NCBI GenBank assembly: GCA_013397115.1
Contig: VWZW01001657.1
Span: 622,356-686,355, forward strand
Direction of reading: 5' to 3'
Length of the DNA stretch: 64,000 bases
Origin: Edolisoma coerulescens
Lineage: Eukaryota; Chordata; Aves; Passeriformes; Campephagidae
In this document: positions 50,041-61,597 of the stretch, piece after piece
Layout of the letters: each line of letters opens with the position of its first letter
How positions within the stretch are numbered: position 1 is the stretch's first letter
Position numbers and translations under genes: made by a program
The notes under the pieces: generated by a model
The model's database searches: none
What the model saw: only the letters and a program-made list of their open reading frames with translations
What the model was told of the DNA's origin: nothing

Positions 50041-52008
50041 GCAGAGAGGCATTAGTTTGTGTTCTATCTCCAAAGTAGCTTCTGACTAACCTTTAACATC
50101 CTCACAGGTGATGGCTCAGGGGAGCTCAGCTGGAGACCCTGCTTTTACATCTGGGCACAACCCAGCAGCAGTTCCTGCAGTCGTGGAATTGCAGTGGGAG
50201 GGAGCTCTGGGCTCGGGGGGGCCTGCACCCTCATCCAAGGAGAAAACGAGGAAAATGTATGAATGAGAGTGTCAGGAACATTACTATGAAAGGTGATGAG
50301 AAGGGCCAAAAATTCCCACCACAAATGTGGAGTATCGCAGTGGTAGATGGAGAAGCTTTGAGGTTTGGCAGAACAATGCTGCATTCTGGTGTTTATGTGG
50401 TTAGAGAGACGTTGGTGTTTTGTCAAAGGATGTTTTGTGAAATACCGGTCTGCGGATTTCTCTGGTGTTTCCTGTTTGTCTGTACTGTATTTAATGCAAA
50501 ATTAACATCCTGCAACAGAGGTGATGGATTCCTAATGTTACTGCCATCACAAATTCAGTGGTTACCAGCTGATACCTGAGCAACTGCTCAGCTCCACGGT
50601 TGTGTCAGCTGAAACTAAATTCACTGCGCTGTGTCAGAAGATCCAATGTCACTAGCGCTGCTTTTAGATGAACACCATGGCATCAGGGAACATATGGAAA
50701 CATCTGTTTTCATTCTGAAAGATGTCTTTTGGTGGGCAGAATTATCTGTGTATCTTCCTAGGTAGATTTATGTTGACAAGTCCCTTCATTGTTGATAGGA
50801 TTTTGTCTCTTGAAGATCTGCCCTCGGGCGAGTTGTTAGGAAGCAGTCCTGTCTATAGAACTACAGCAGCAGCTCGCCAGCTAGACCCTGAAAATCAGCA
50901 CCAAAGGGAATATGAAGGGAAACTCCAGTTGTCACCTTATATTAATACAGGTGGATGGTTTACTGGCTCTCAGCTCTCCGTTTCCTAAGGCAGACTCCAT
51001 AAGAGGGATTTATAATGCATATTATTAATTTTATTTGGAAGTCATTCAGGTGCTGCGATGAAAGGCAGCAGTATAAAAGTCTTGGAGGACCATATGTGTT
51101 TAGGGGTTTTATAGTGGTGGTAGAGTCTGGCTGGGGTGGAGGCTGAAGGCTTTAACTGTTAAAACAAGCACAGGCATCTAAAATCCTCAGTGTCCTGCCA
51201 TCCCAAAGCACTTTGTTTTCTGCCTGAGGGGTGAGAGACACAAAAAGCTGTTCCCTGGGATACAGGTCCATAAGCACTTTGTGAAGCAGCAGGACTGCAG
51301 GGTTTGGCCTTGCGCTGTGGCTGTTGTGTGTTTTGCTGCTGGATGAGCCGCAGGCTCTGACCGTGTGACTGCAGGGCAGGATTCCTCCCTTCTCCCCCAG
51401 CCAGGGCACCTCCTCTCCAGGGCTGGCTTTGGGTAAATACTTCAGTGCAGCTACCCAAACCTGTTGAGCGTGGTAGGAATAAAGCTTGTATTTCAGGTGA
51501 AGAGGCAAGAAAGGCATCAGGGCAGGGATCAGCTGTAGCTCATATCTGTAGTAAGAAGACCAGATTTTAGATATGATTTATTCGCTTTGAATACTTAAAA
51601 TATACCCGTGGACTTTTCTTCCTCAGAGTCCAAAATGCATGATAAGGTACAAGAGCCCAAAATATGACATGAATGTACAATAAAATGTAAAATAATGCAA
51701 AAAATGAGATCAAATAATATGTAAAATAATATGAGAAATATATAACATAAAATAATGGTCCAAGTACGTTTTTATAATCCAGTTGTTCTCAGTCCCTGGA
51801 TTGATTGTTACGTGCCCTAGAAATTTCCTCCCTCCTAATACAAACAGTTCTCCCCAGCCCTGGGTTTTGTCCCCGTGGTGGATGCAGATGCTCCTTCTTT
51901 CCCCCACGTAGTCCTTAACCAGTTCCCTGCGAATCCCTGCTTACAGGGCAGGAGGAGAACAAGGGGTTTGCCCTTCCCACCACCCTTCCCACAGGCTGCG
52001 TGTGTCCT

Positions 52009-52260
52009 GCCGGGCGCGAGTGTGCCCCGGGTTTGTGCTGCTCTGCTCCCTCAGAGGTGCCTTCGGCGCGGGGCTGGGCTGCGGGCAGCCCGGGCGGTGC
52101 CAGCCGGGCAGAGCCCGGTCCCCGGTCCCCGATCCCCGGTCCCCGGTCCCCGGTCCCAATTTGCGCCCTGGCCCCTCCGCCCGCCGTGCCCCGGCGGGGA
52201 GCCCGTGCCTGCCCGTGCCGGGGGACGTTTGTGACACGGCTCGGGCGGGAGCTCGTGGCG
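52009..52260. promoter_or_regulatory. Intronic CpG island
   Basis: Very GC- and CpG-rich sequence, including ccgggcgcgagtg, cttcggcgcggggctggg and ccgccgtgccccggcgggga, stands in sharp contrast to its AT-rich surroundings. Part of the GC content comes from the embedded heptamer array. It may act as an intronic CpG island, with an alternative promoter or enhancer as possibilities, but no transcription start motif or first exon is evident. The open frames on both strands here are a by-product of low stop-codon density. Confidence 0.5.
52114..52157. repeat. Tandem heptamer CCCGGTC, six copies
   Basis: Six consecutive CCCGGTC units, one with a G-to-A change (CCCGATC), are followed by CC. Each unit contains one CpG except the variant. 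On the minus strand the array shows regularly spaced GGG runs that could form G-quadruplexes. Confidence 0.92.
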
Positions 52261-55200
52261 CTGCTAATAGAGCGTGCCTGTCTCATTTGTAGGCTCTGTT
52301 CATCTGACAGCTGAGAATTATCAGTACTGAGGCTTCACTCCCTCTCTTTTTCTCCAAGGTAGTGATTTGTCTATGTTATGGGTAGGTAAGCTTGACAAAA
52401 CATTGCACATTAGCAGCTGAGACAGTGTTTGAAATGGGAAAATTGCTAGCAAACTGCTCCATTAGAGGCCCAAATAACAAATTCTTTCTTTCCCTCAATG
52501 AAAGGAGATAGTTAAGGCCCAAATTAATACGTCTGTCTCCCCAGCTCTGCAGGGGGAATCACTCTTCAAGACGAATGGCTTCATCACTCCTGAGTGTGAG
52601 CTGCCTCTGCTAAGCCCCTGTTAAGCAGAGTTTTTTATCCTTTGTGTTTTGCCATCCTGGGCGTGAGCAATACAGGCGCCACAGGAGGAGGTGATGAAAA
52701 GATTTGCACCTCAGTGAACTTTGAGATGGATTAGCATGGGAATCTAAGTGCTTGTTCTTTACCCTGGGATAGTTTCTCATCTTTAACTGCATGGTTTCCC
52801 CGTGTTTGTTTTGTTTTGTTCTCTGATATGTTTACTTTTTGCTCTCATTTGCTGCAAAGTCATTTTAAAAAAGTGGGAAGGAGGACTTTATCCTGCCTAG
52901 TATCATGTTATTACAAGAAAAAATGGATCTGAATCCACTGGGCCCTCATAGTTTCCAATCTCTGATGATATATTAGAGAAGAGAAAGGAAATTGTTCCTG
53001 TCCTTTGAGGATGTTGTCAAAGCCTCTAAAATAAAGCTCGGAGATGCAGACAGAGCATTGCTGTGTGTCAGGAGGGGGGAGATGTGCTTCAGTTCACCTC
53101 AGCTCTCATCTAGCAGCAGGTGACATGGCACGGCCGCACGGGGAACAAAGGAGGAACAAAAGCCACTGGGAGTTTGAACACGGCCAATTCATTTTATCAG
53201 TTTTTTGAATTCCACTTGGCGAGTCTCTTAAATAGATCTGAGTATGAAATACCACAGGAGAATCAAGAAAAATTTTACTGAGTTGTAAGAAACCTTAAAT
53301 GGGAGGGGGGTAGTAGTTTAAATTATCAAAATTTAGCCTTTTAGGACTGTGTGCCTTGTACAGATTTCTCAAATGTATTGTAAAATTATTTTATAGTATA
53401 TTCTCATAATATCCCCAAAAAAATGAACTCCCAGATGTTGCTTTGCACTAGCACAGATGGTTTTATAGTGTATGACATAGTATAGGGATAGACCATAAAA
53501 ACCACAGTTTTCCAAAGGTCATGTTCTACGTAACCTAAGTAATCTTCTCCGAAATAAAATGTGGCTTTAAAGTTTACACTTTTTCACTTTTTGGAGGAAA
53601 AAATGACAACATTAAGTAAAAATACTGTTTTCCACTTTATTTCAAAGATGGCACCTCTAGCAGTTTCCCATTCTATGGTTTCTAATTAAGCCTTCATCAC
53701 CATGAAATTGCCAACACCCCTTCTGGCAGAACCTAGAATTTCCTGAGATTTTTAATCCTCTGCTGTACTCAACTTGTCATGTATGAGCTAAGATGAGGTG
53801 AAAGAGTAAAGTATTAATACAAACAAGGTGTTTTCTGTTATTTTACTTGTGTAACTGCATTGTGTTTTTCAGGCTATGTCTACCATTCTATAACATGCAT
53901 TTATGTAAAAAGTAAATAGAAGTCAGATTTGTACTTCATTCTGTTAAAGCACCGGCTTATTTAGTGCAGCACTGGACTTACTGCTCTGTTTTGTGCCCAA
54001 GTTGGAGCCCACATGCAAACACAACCTGAGAGAGCTCGTGGTGCTCCTCTGGTACCATCTGCAAGGTGGAGAGCACTGAGCAGAATGTGTCATGTGCAGT
54101 CTTTAGTCCTACGTTTGCAAAGGGATTCACAGAATAAAAAATGTCAGGTGCTACGGTGAAAATACAGCAGCAGATGACAAGAGCCTTGTCCATCTATTTC
54201 TGTACAGGCCATCTGCTCCAGATTTTGTAGGAGAGGGTGAAGAGTTCACCAGGTAGCTTCAGAAGGCAACTCTCAAATAACTCCTGTTTTTGTCTTCCTC
54301 TCCACTTTTTCTAGAAATTCCCCCTTTTTTTTTTTTTAATTTTTTATTACTTGGAACCCGTGGCTATTCCAATTTTGGACGGTTTTTTTCACCCTATTAG
54401 GGGAGAAAATTCTGTGTATATTTCCACCCTTGAGTCACAAAAACTGCCTTGGAATTTTGCTTGTGAAAAGCAACACGTTCCCCCCACCCCATGCCTTGTA
54501 TGTGGGTTCCCCTGTAAGGACTGCTATGCTACCCCGGTGTGCAGGATGGGTGAACCCCCAGTTTCCATCCCCAGGGCCAGGGAATCGGGCAGGCATGACC
54601 CTCTTTTGTTCCTAGAAGTGTCTGCACAGAAACACTTGGGAGGAGTTAAACACCCGACTGGCAAGCTGACAAAAAGCCTTTATGGGAAGAGTGTGTGCTG
54701 CTAATTCTGGTGACAAACACCCAACAATAGTGGCGTGCTGGAGCTCCCAGCAATTTGCATTTCACTGTGGACTTGCCAGAAATGAAGCGTGTTATATTTA
54801 GACCAAGTGGAAGGGAAGTCTCAGACACTAATTCAAATCACAAAACAAGGAATAGAATTAACTCTGATCACAACCTTTAAAAAATAGACGGCTACAGAAA
54901 TAAAAGAGGGCGAGCACATTGGCTGTACAAGTTGACTGTACAAATATCAAAATATTTGTGCTTAAATAGCTTCTTAGAGTATAAATGAGCTGGCAAATTA
55001 TCTTATTTTCAAGGGATTTTTTCTTTTGTTTATGAAAGCACAGATCACCAGAGGGATAGAGAGCTTACACATTTTCTCTCTACTATTCCCTAGTACTTTA
55101 CAAACCTTGATTTACTTCTCCCTTCTCCCATTTCACTTTATTGTCATTCCTGGTTCTAAATTTTTTTTTCTCCCCTCTGCATTGCTGCAGCAACTTGAAA

Positions 55201-56281
55201 TGACTAGAATGCTTCATTCCAATATGTTTTTGTATTTCAATTCTAAGCCCTTTTCAACCACAGATTTTTTGCTATTTAAACTGTTGCTTTTTATGACACT
55301 TTGGGGAAAAAAATACACAACATTTCAATGATAACTAAGAGCAAGGTAAAACCACATTTTGGTCTCAGTTCCAACTCAGTAGAAGTTTAGCTACCATGGT
55401 CAGTGGAATTTGTTGTTTGAGGATCCACTTCTACATTTCTAATTGAGATGAACATTTAGAGTTCATCTGAGGAGAAGCCATTCCTTTTAGCAGGAATTCA
55501 GGGAACTTGCTTACAAATACTTGAAAGTACTACTGGGAAGGAACAGAAATTAATCTCAGTGGTTACTGTATGCAGAATCTTAAAGCTGCTTACATTTTAT
55601 GTTAGTGATAAATGCGTTTATGGTACTTCATAACAAATACTTCTTTCAAGCCAAATCTTAGAAATAAAAACAGCAGCATTTTCACATAGTCTGGACCATA
55701 TTTTAGAAAAACTTAAGTATTTGGTAGTTGGAATAGGAAGATGCAGTTCTTTTTTTTACTGTTTTAACATAAAATGCTCCCCACCCTCTTAAAAATCTGA
55801 ATTCATCTTGCAGTGAATTCACTTTGGTTTCTAGCATGTTCCCACAGGTTGTTGCTCCTGAACTGGTCTGATTGTATTATTAATCTGTTTACTAAGCTGT
55901 CGCAGCCTAGCCTAGCTTTCAGTTTAGATAGCTACATTCTATTTACAACAGCTGGTCAAGCAAAGCATCTGAATGTTCTGGTTTCTACCTTAACTTTAAA
56001 ATATGCCTACTATTCTTTATTAATTCCATGAGCCTTAGAAGTACAATTTCCTTAGCTTGTGACATTTTTTCTAGACCAGTTTAGCAATCAAAAGATTATT
56101 TTATTTTTCTAAGTCGTTTTCTCAGTATTTTCTCTATTTAGTGGACTTCAGAATAAAAATGTGTTTTGCATAAAACCCTGTAAAATTGCTTTATATTTAT
56201 ATAAAATGTGCTGTCATGTTTAACATGGTTGCTGTCCTGTAGCTGTGTAGTTAACATGTATATTGCTTTGTTTGTTTTCAG

Positions 56282-56353
56282 ACGTTTGGAACAAAACCTC
56301 ATCAAAATCATTCCCCCTGGAGCTTTCACCCAGTACAAGAAGCTTAAGAGAAT
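56282..56353 (+). CDS. SLIT3: SLIT3 exon: D2 leucine-rich repeat 1
   Basis: This 72-bp exon encodes one repeat: an isoleucine completed across the junction, then RLEQNLIKIIPPGAF and TQYKKLKR, with the final isoleucine codon begun by AT. The acceptor is tgttttcag|a and the donor is at|gtaagt. It is the first full repeat of D2. TQYKKLKR matches SLIT3, while SLIT1 and SLIT2 have SPYRKLRR or SPYKKLRR. In the characterised SLIT2 D2 the concave face of these repeats binds the first Ig domain of ROBO1. That this holds for SLIT3 is family knowledge rather than something visible here. The exon is phase-symmetrical. Confidence 0.96.
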
Positions 56354-59300
56354 GTAAGTTTTAATAAGACCAACATGCAAGAGCAATCATGAATCTTCAA
56401 GTTCAGTATCTTCATTTTAGAAACATATTGGCAATTCTATGTTGAAATCACTGGGGATTGCACAAATCATCTCTTCAGAGCGTAAGCAACAATGGAATTT
56501 GGTTCAGGATGCCTAACAGTGCATGAAATCCTTAATAATGCTTAATTTCACTTCCTATTATAAACGATGTGATTTAATTAGTTGTTAGTCTGTTCAAACT
56601 TCAAATCTGCTTCCTCAGAAAAGATTTGAAGTTCCGTTTTTTTTCTCATCCGTTCTGGTGCCTGTTTGCAGCACGTCGGGGTGGCTGACCCCAGTTATAG
56701 CAGGAGTCACGTTCTTGCAGAGCAATGAGGATTTCTTTGTAGTGCCTTTGATCTCCTGATGTTGAAATGGTTTGACTGTTTACAAGAAAACAAAGAAACC
56801 TGCTGGAGCTTGTTTTCTCTGTCGCTTAATCACCAGTAGATACCCAGATAATTCTTTCTTTTATTACCTCTTGTGTTTTGTCTTTGGATTAAAAAAAAAA
56901 ATAATCCTGATGTGTAGAAGTGCTGTCATGCAGATAACACAGGGCATTCCCCCAGTCAGGTTTTTCTTTCATTTTTGAGTGGTATATGAGAGATGATGTG
57001 ACAGTCGCACAATGACACAAATAATGGTAAAGCAAGTTACCCCTACTTCACCACAGTATGGAGGTGTCGATGCTGCCACTGGAGCAGTAACTTCCAGAAG
57101 TCATTCAGGCTTTGTAGCTCAGGGCTAATGCTGCTGGAAAAGTGCCTTTGCAGTTCTTCTCTGGTATGAACAACACTGGAATTAAGACACTGTTGGCTCA
57201 TTTCACAGAAGACACTGGATTATCAGATGGCTGATGCTTTGGGAAACTGAAATGAGCTTGATTTGAGGGCAAAATTGCTGTGTTTTCCAGTCCAAACTTA
57301 GCAAGTTCCTAGAGCTGAAGAGCTGTAAATATGGATCTTAATATTTAACAGGTCAGGTCATCAATCTTAGATGGTCTCTGTTCTTCTGTCTCACTTTCAA
57401 TATAGCTGTATGTATTTTTAAAGATGTACCGTATTGGATAGTAAGATGGTAATTTCAGTGAGTAATGATGGATCCCTTCTCAGTGACCTAACTTGTAACT
57501 TTTTTATTATTAAAATCTCTACATAGTTTTTTCTAAGGTGTGACTAATTTTAGATTTTTGCAATGTTTTACTGTCTTTTCATTTTTCATTGATTAGTGAA
57601 CTCTATAGTTTTATGGGAGTTGACCAAAAAAATATTCTTTAACATGACTAGCTGCCCAATCCAATGTACCACTTGCTATGTGAAATGATTAATGTTAGAA
57701 TTTCACAGCAGAATTCCATTAGCAAGTTGTGTTAACAGCTTTTTGGGATAATTGGCATACTCATTGAGATCTGAACTCATAATTAAATAATAAGTTATTG
57801 TGCCAGATGATCTGTGCCAAAGCTTAGTTAACGTGACAGGATCTTGTGGGAGAGCTGGGGACAGGTATTTGGGCTGCAGAATGTCTCATAACAAACATGA
57901 TGTTTTGCCATTTGTTTATTCACCTGTCTCCTTGTTAAAGGTTTGTTCTGAGGCTCTGAATTGAGCAACAGTTCTGTTACATATAGTTTAATTGAGGACA
58001 TCTGTTTCAGTATTTAAAGAGATTATTGACACCATGTTTTGAAGATTCCTAGTCTTGTTAACACAAAAATATATTTTGGTGAAAAGACTATCTCTTAAAA
58101 CAAAAGAATCATCCATCCTTTTCCTTTAGAGGAAGGATATGTTCAATATCACTGAAGTTGTTGGCCTTTCTTCATTTCTGTCACTTTGATTTCAATGAGC
58201 AGGAAGATTATCAATCTAATTAATGGATGCCCTACTGGGGGTACAAATGAAGAACATTAATATGATTGTTGTTATTATTACTATTGACTACTATAATAAT
58301 ATTTTTGTATCATTCAGAGGATAGTATTAACATAACGCTGTAAATTGTATTGTATTTTTCTCCTTCTGGTGAAAAAATATGTAAAACAGTGATAATAGTC
58401 TTCATTTGCAACTCTGTACTCTCTGTATTTTGATTTTTTACTGAGCATTTCCTGCAAGATAATGAAGTTTCCTTTCCTTAACTAATGGGATAACTGAGAT
58501 TAATTATTAAATTAGATCCACTTGTCCAACATAATCTTGATATGACTTGATATTATTAGGTCAAGATGATAACAGAAAATGTATATTAATTCAAGTGTTA
58601 TACTTGCAAACAGCTGAAGTTTGCTGTTTAGAATGTCTCTTCAACAACTTCCAGGATGGGAGAGTTATTTTGGTGATTGAGTTTTAGTAAAGGAGCTGAA
58701 ATTTTTTTTGTTTTGAACTTAGTCATAATTGCCCACATCTCCTGTCTCTGCTCTTCCGAAGCTTTTAACTAACAAGTTTGTAGAGCAAGAGTAAGAGCCA
58801 AGTACATGGAATAACTTTGAAAGACGTGGTTGCACCTCTCTAGCTCTGATGCTTGTAGTGGCATTTCATGTTGTCAGTTTAATTTTACCATGTTTTAGCA
58901 GTAAACACATTGAGATTTCACAGGCTTCCCAGTAGCTCTGTGGAGCTGTTACATTTTTAAGCAGCTTCTAAAATCTAAACCATATATGACATGGATTTTG
59001 CTGAGTACTCTTGTCAAATGAGAACAGTCCATTTTATATGTTGGAGATAATTGAGTAATCTGCTTTTAATAATGTTAGTCAACAAAGAGAATATTCAACC
59101 AATGCTATTAATAGTTTTGCATTTGGCCACATCTAAAAATAAATCTGTTTTGTTTCAAAACCTTTTATAGTGAAGACATTTAAGCCATACAGTCATGTGT
59201 TACTCAGCAACTTGCAGGGTATCCTTGCTCCCCTGGCACAAAGTCAAAAGCAATTTATGTCCCTAACTGGTGACTGAGCACAGCCACCCTCCAAGGTGTG

Positions 59301-61525
59301 TGCAACAACCTTTTCAGAGATTTCCACCGTGCTGCCAGAGGTGCAGGGAGGAAGTATGAGGTGACTGATGTCATCCCTGCCTGAGTGGAATCCTGATAAT
59401 TTTATTACTTTTCCAGTTGAAGAGGCACACTTCCCCTGAATGATTCAGAGATACCCTAAGCTATGAAAATGAGCTTTATGTCATCTAAATTGTCTTAGTT
59501 GTGCAGCTTAGAAAGCCTGTCTCTCTCTATCTTGATATAAATGAAAGACAGAATAGGACAATGTTACCAAAGCAAGCCAAACAAAGGGAACAAAAATAAA
59601 AGGACAAAATTGGATCCCTTTCTCTCAGTCAAGTCAGAAGGAGATGGAACCTCCTTATCCGACAGCAGTGGAACTTGGGCTCTAATGGAAAGGAAGTAAT
59701 GTGTTTAATTATCTTCTAATGCTGATTGTAGTGCATCTGCATGAAGTGAGAGAGTGTTGTTGCCCAGCATGGCATTTCTGCACGTTCAGGCACCATTAGT
59801 TATACACTCATTAGCGTCCGGACATGGGGAGAGAGGAAGGATGGAAATGTTGAGATATAGCAAATCAGTAAAACAGTGCTGAAATGTTTCAAAAACTAGA
59901 TGCCCCTTTTCAGATGCTTGTCAGCAAACTTGCCTTTTCATGTGGTTTTTACAGATTTTAATACATGCCTCAATAAATAGATAGGACTGATCCATTGCGT
60001 ACTTCTGCTTACTAGATAAAAAGCAGCAGTCAGTCTAAACAAGTTTCATGAAAACCTGTATAAAAATAAAAATAAATATTCCTAATTTCACTGTGACAAG
60101 TTTGGCTGCTGTAAGTTGAGCTGCAAAACCAAACTCTTCCATGAATCCTGTCCTGCTAGGCAGGATGTTGTAACAGAAAACGTCAGTAGATTGCAGAGCT
60201 TTAAAAAAGAATCAAGCCTTAGAAAAGTGACCAAGAAAACCCAACAAAAAAATCCCACTTTACATAGCTAGACTTGAGAAGAGTTAGAGGACCTCATTAA
60301 AATGTTAACCAACATAATTTGTAGCTCAAAAGATGTAGAGAATAGAAAACCTTATTTTCTGATTACTAAGTTCTCATTCAAGTGATGTTTATTTGTGGTC
60401 TACTTGGATCTATGGCATGTGCCCAGTGGAAATATCAGTGAAGATGTACATGAAATGCTGTATTGCTTCAGCTATCAGTGAAGAGATTTGATACTAGTGA
60501 TACCAGCTGGTATCAGCTGTCGGGGAGAGCAGCGAGGTGGCTGAAAGCCATGGCTCAGCTCAGCACCTGGTTGAAGTGATGGACAGACAGTCTGGGTGAC
60601 AGTGACAGTCACGATGAGGCACCCAGCTCTGAGCGCCTGGGTGCCAAGGGTAGTAAATAGGGCTCCTTGTCTAAAGTTACTGTGGCATGGTCTGTATTTA
60701 TCTTTGTGTTCTTGGCTGGTTATGATTCAAATTGAAGAGTGTTTTCCAAACCAGGAACACACTTTACTTTAAAAATACAGCAGGCAATCCTGAATCCCAC
60801 TCTCACCATAGCCAAAAGGGTGGAATCTTGTGGGCTCCCTGACAGGGTCTGCAGCACACTGGGTGTCCCCGCAGTGCTGCTGGCTTCAGAGCTCCACAAT
60901 TCCCATTCAGATGCTTGAAGGCTTCCCCCAGTGTCTGAAAACTTCACCAGATCAAGGCCCCGGTGGATTTTGTGCTGCTTGTTTTCTCTAGGCCATTAAA
61001 GCCCAGACCTCAGTAGAACAGTGCCGAGCTCCCCAGGGACACTGGTGCTGCTTTGGGACCAGGGGCTGGGCAGTCTGCATGATCCTCTCTGTTTTTATGA
61101 AGTTGGCCTTCCATGCCTGCATTTAAGCATTCAGACAACCTTTATGCTTTGCCATGGGCTATTCCTCGTGCTTGAGGGCCACTCTACAGGGTCGCAGAGC
61201 CATCTCCAGTGTTTATGGGTCTTGGGGTGGTTTTAAAAACATCACTGTTGTTCTTCATAAAAACCTTTTTTTTCATTTCCATAAAATGAAAGACCATATA
61301 AGAGGGGTGCTCTCTGTTGAGGCTCTGGCCTGTCATACTGACTGATGTTTTCTGATCCTTCCTGGAATTTGCCTATCTCTGCCCATACATAGTTCATCAT
61401 TTCTCTGAGATAATATGATCTTTTACTTCTGGTTTTATATCAAGTGTGTTCTTCCAATAAGCTGCAGCTAAAATATTTTCATCAGATTCCTGTTTACTAA
61501 CCTTTTTTTTAATCCTTCTTTACAG
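56354..61525 (+). other. SLIT3: SLIT3 intron, 5,172 bp
   Basis: The intron runs from gtaagt to cttctttacag. It is mostly AT-rich unique sequence with no repeat family or exon that I can name. A perfect branch-point consensus is near the 3' end (61495-61501). A short ATT/ATA-rich stretch lies at about 58260-58300. Confidence 0.85.
61495..61501 (+). promoter_or_regulatory. SLIT3: Perfect TACTAAC branch-point consensus
   Basis: TACTAAC lies 25 nt from branch adenine (61500) to the AG of the acceptor (61524-61525) and is followed by an eight-T pyrimidine tract. The position and sequence are ideal for the lariat branch point of the exon at 61526. Confidence 0.75.
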
Positions 61526-61597
61526 AGACATCAGCAAGAATCAAATAACTGACATTGCACCTGATGCATTCAAAGGCTTGAAATCTCTCATTTCATT
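61526..61597 (+). CDS. SLIT3: SLIT3 exon: D2 leucine-rich repeat 2
   Basis: This 72-bp exon encodes one repeat: an isoleucine completed across the junction, then [18 protein letters not shown] and KSLIS, with the last codon begun by TT. The acceptor is ctttacag|a and the donor is tt|gtgagt. DISKNQI is the SLIT3 form, where SLIT1 and SLIT2 have DLSNNQI. The next family exon, starting near VLYGNKIT, is not visible up to 64000, so the gene continues beyond the window. Phase is the same as in the other repeat exons. Confidence 0.96.

Larger units (their letters stand above)
41513..56281 (+). other. SLIT3: SLIT3 intron, 14,769 bp
   Basis: The intron runs from gtaagt to tttgttttcag. It contains the largest transposon cluster of the window (CR1 with a nested LTR, 42312-43605), a G/T tract at 48509-48571, a possible forward LTR near 49620-50040, an AT-rich low-complexity stretch at about 51650-51760, the CpG island with its heptamer repeat at 52009-52260, and a long T run near 54326-54340. 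The other segments are AT-rich and unrecognised. No exon is seen. Confidence 0.85.

Noticed and set aside
51875..52314. Multiple frames of 96-123 codons on both strands
   Set aside because: They cover the GC-rich island and heptamer repeat. All frames are open by composition and the peptides are proline/arginine/glycine-rich without a known fold.
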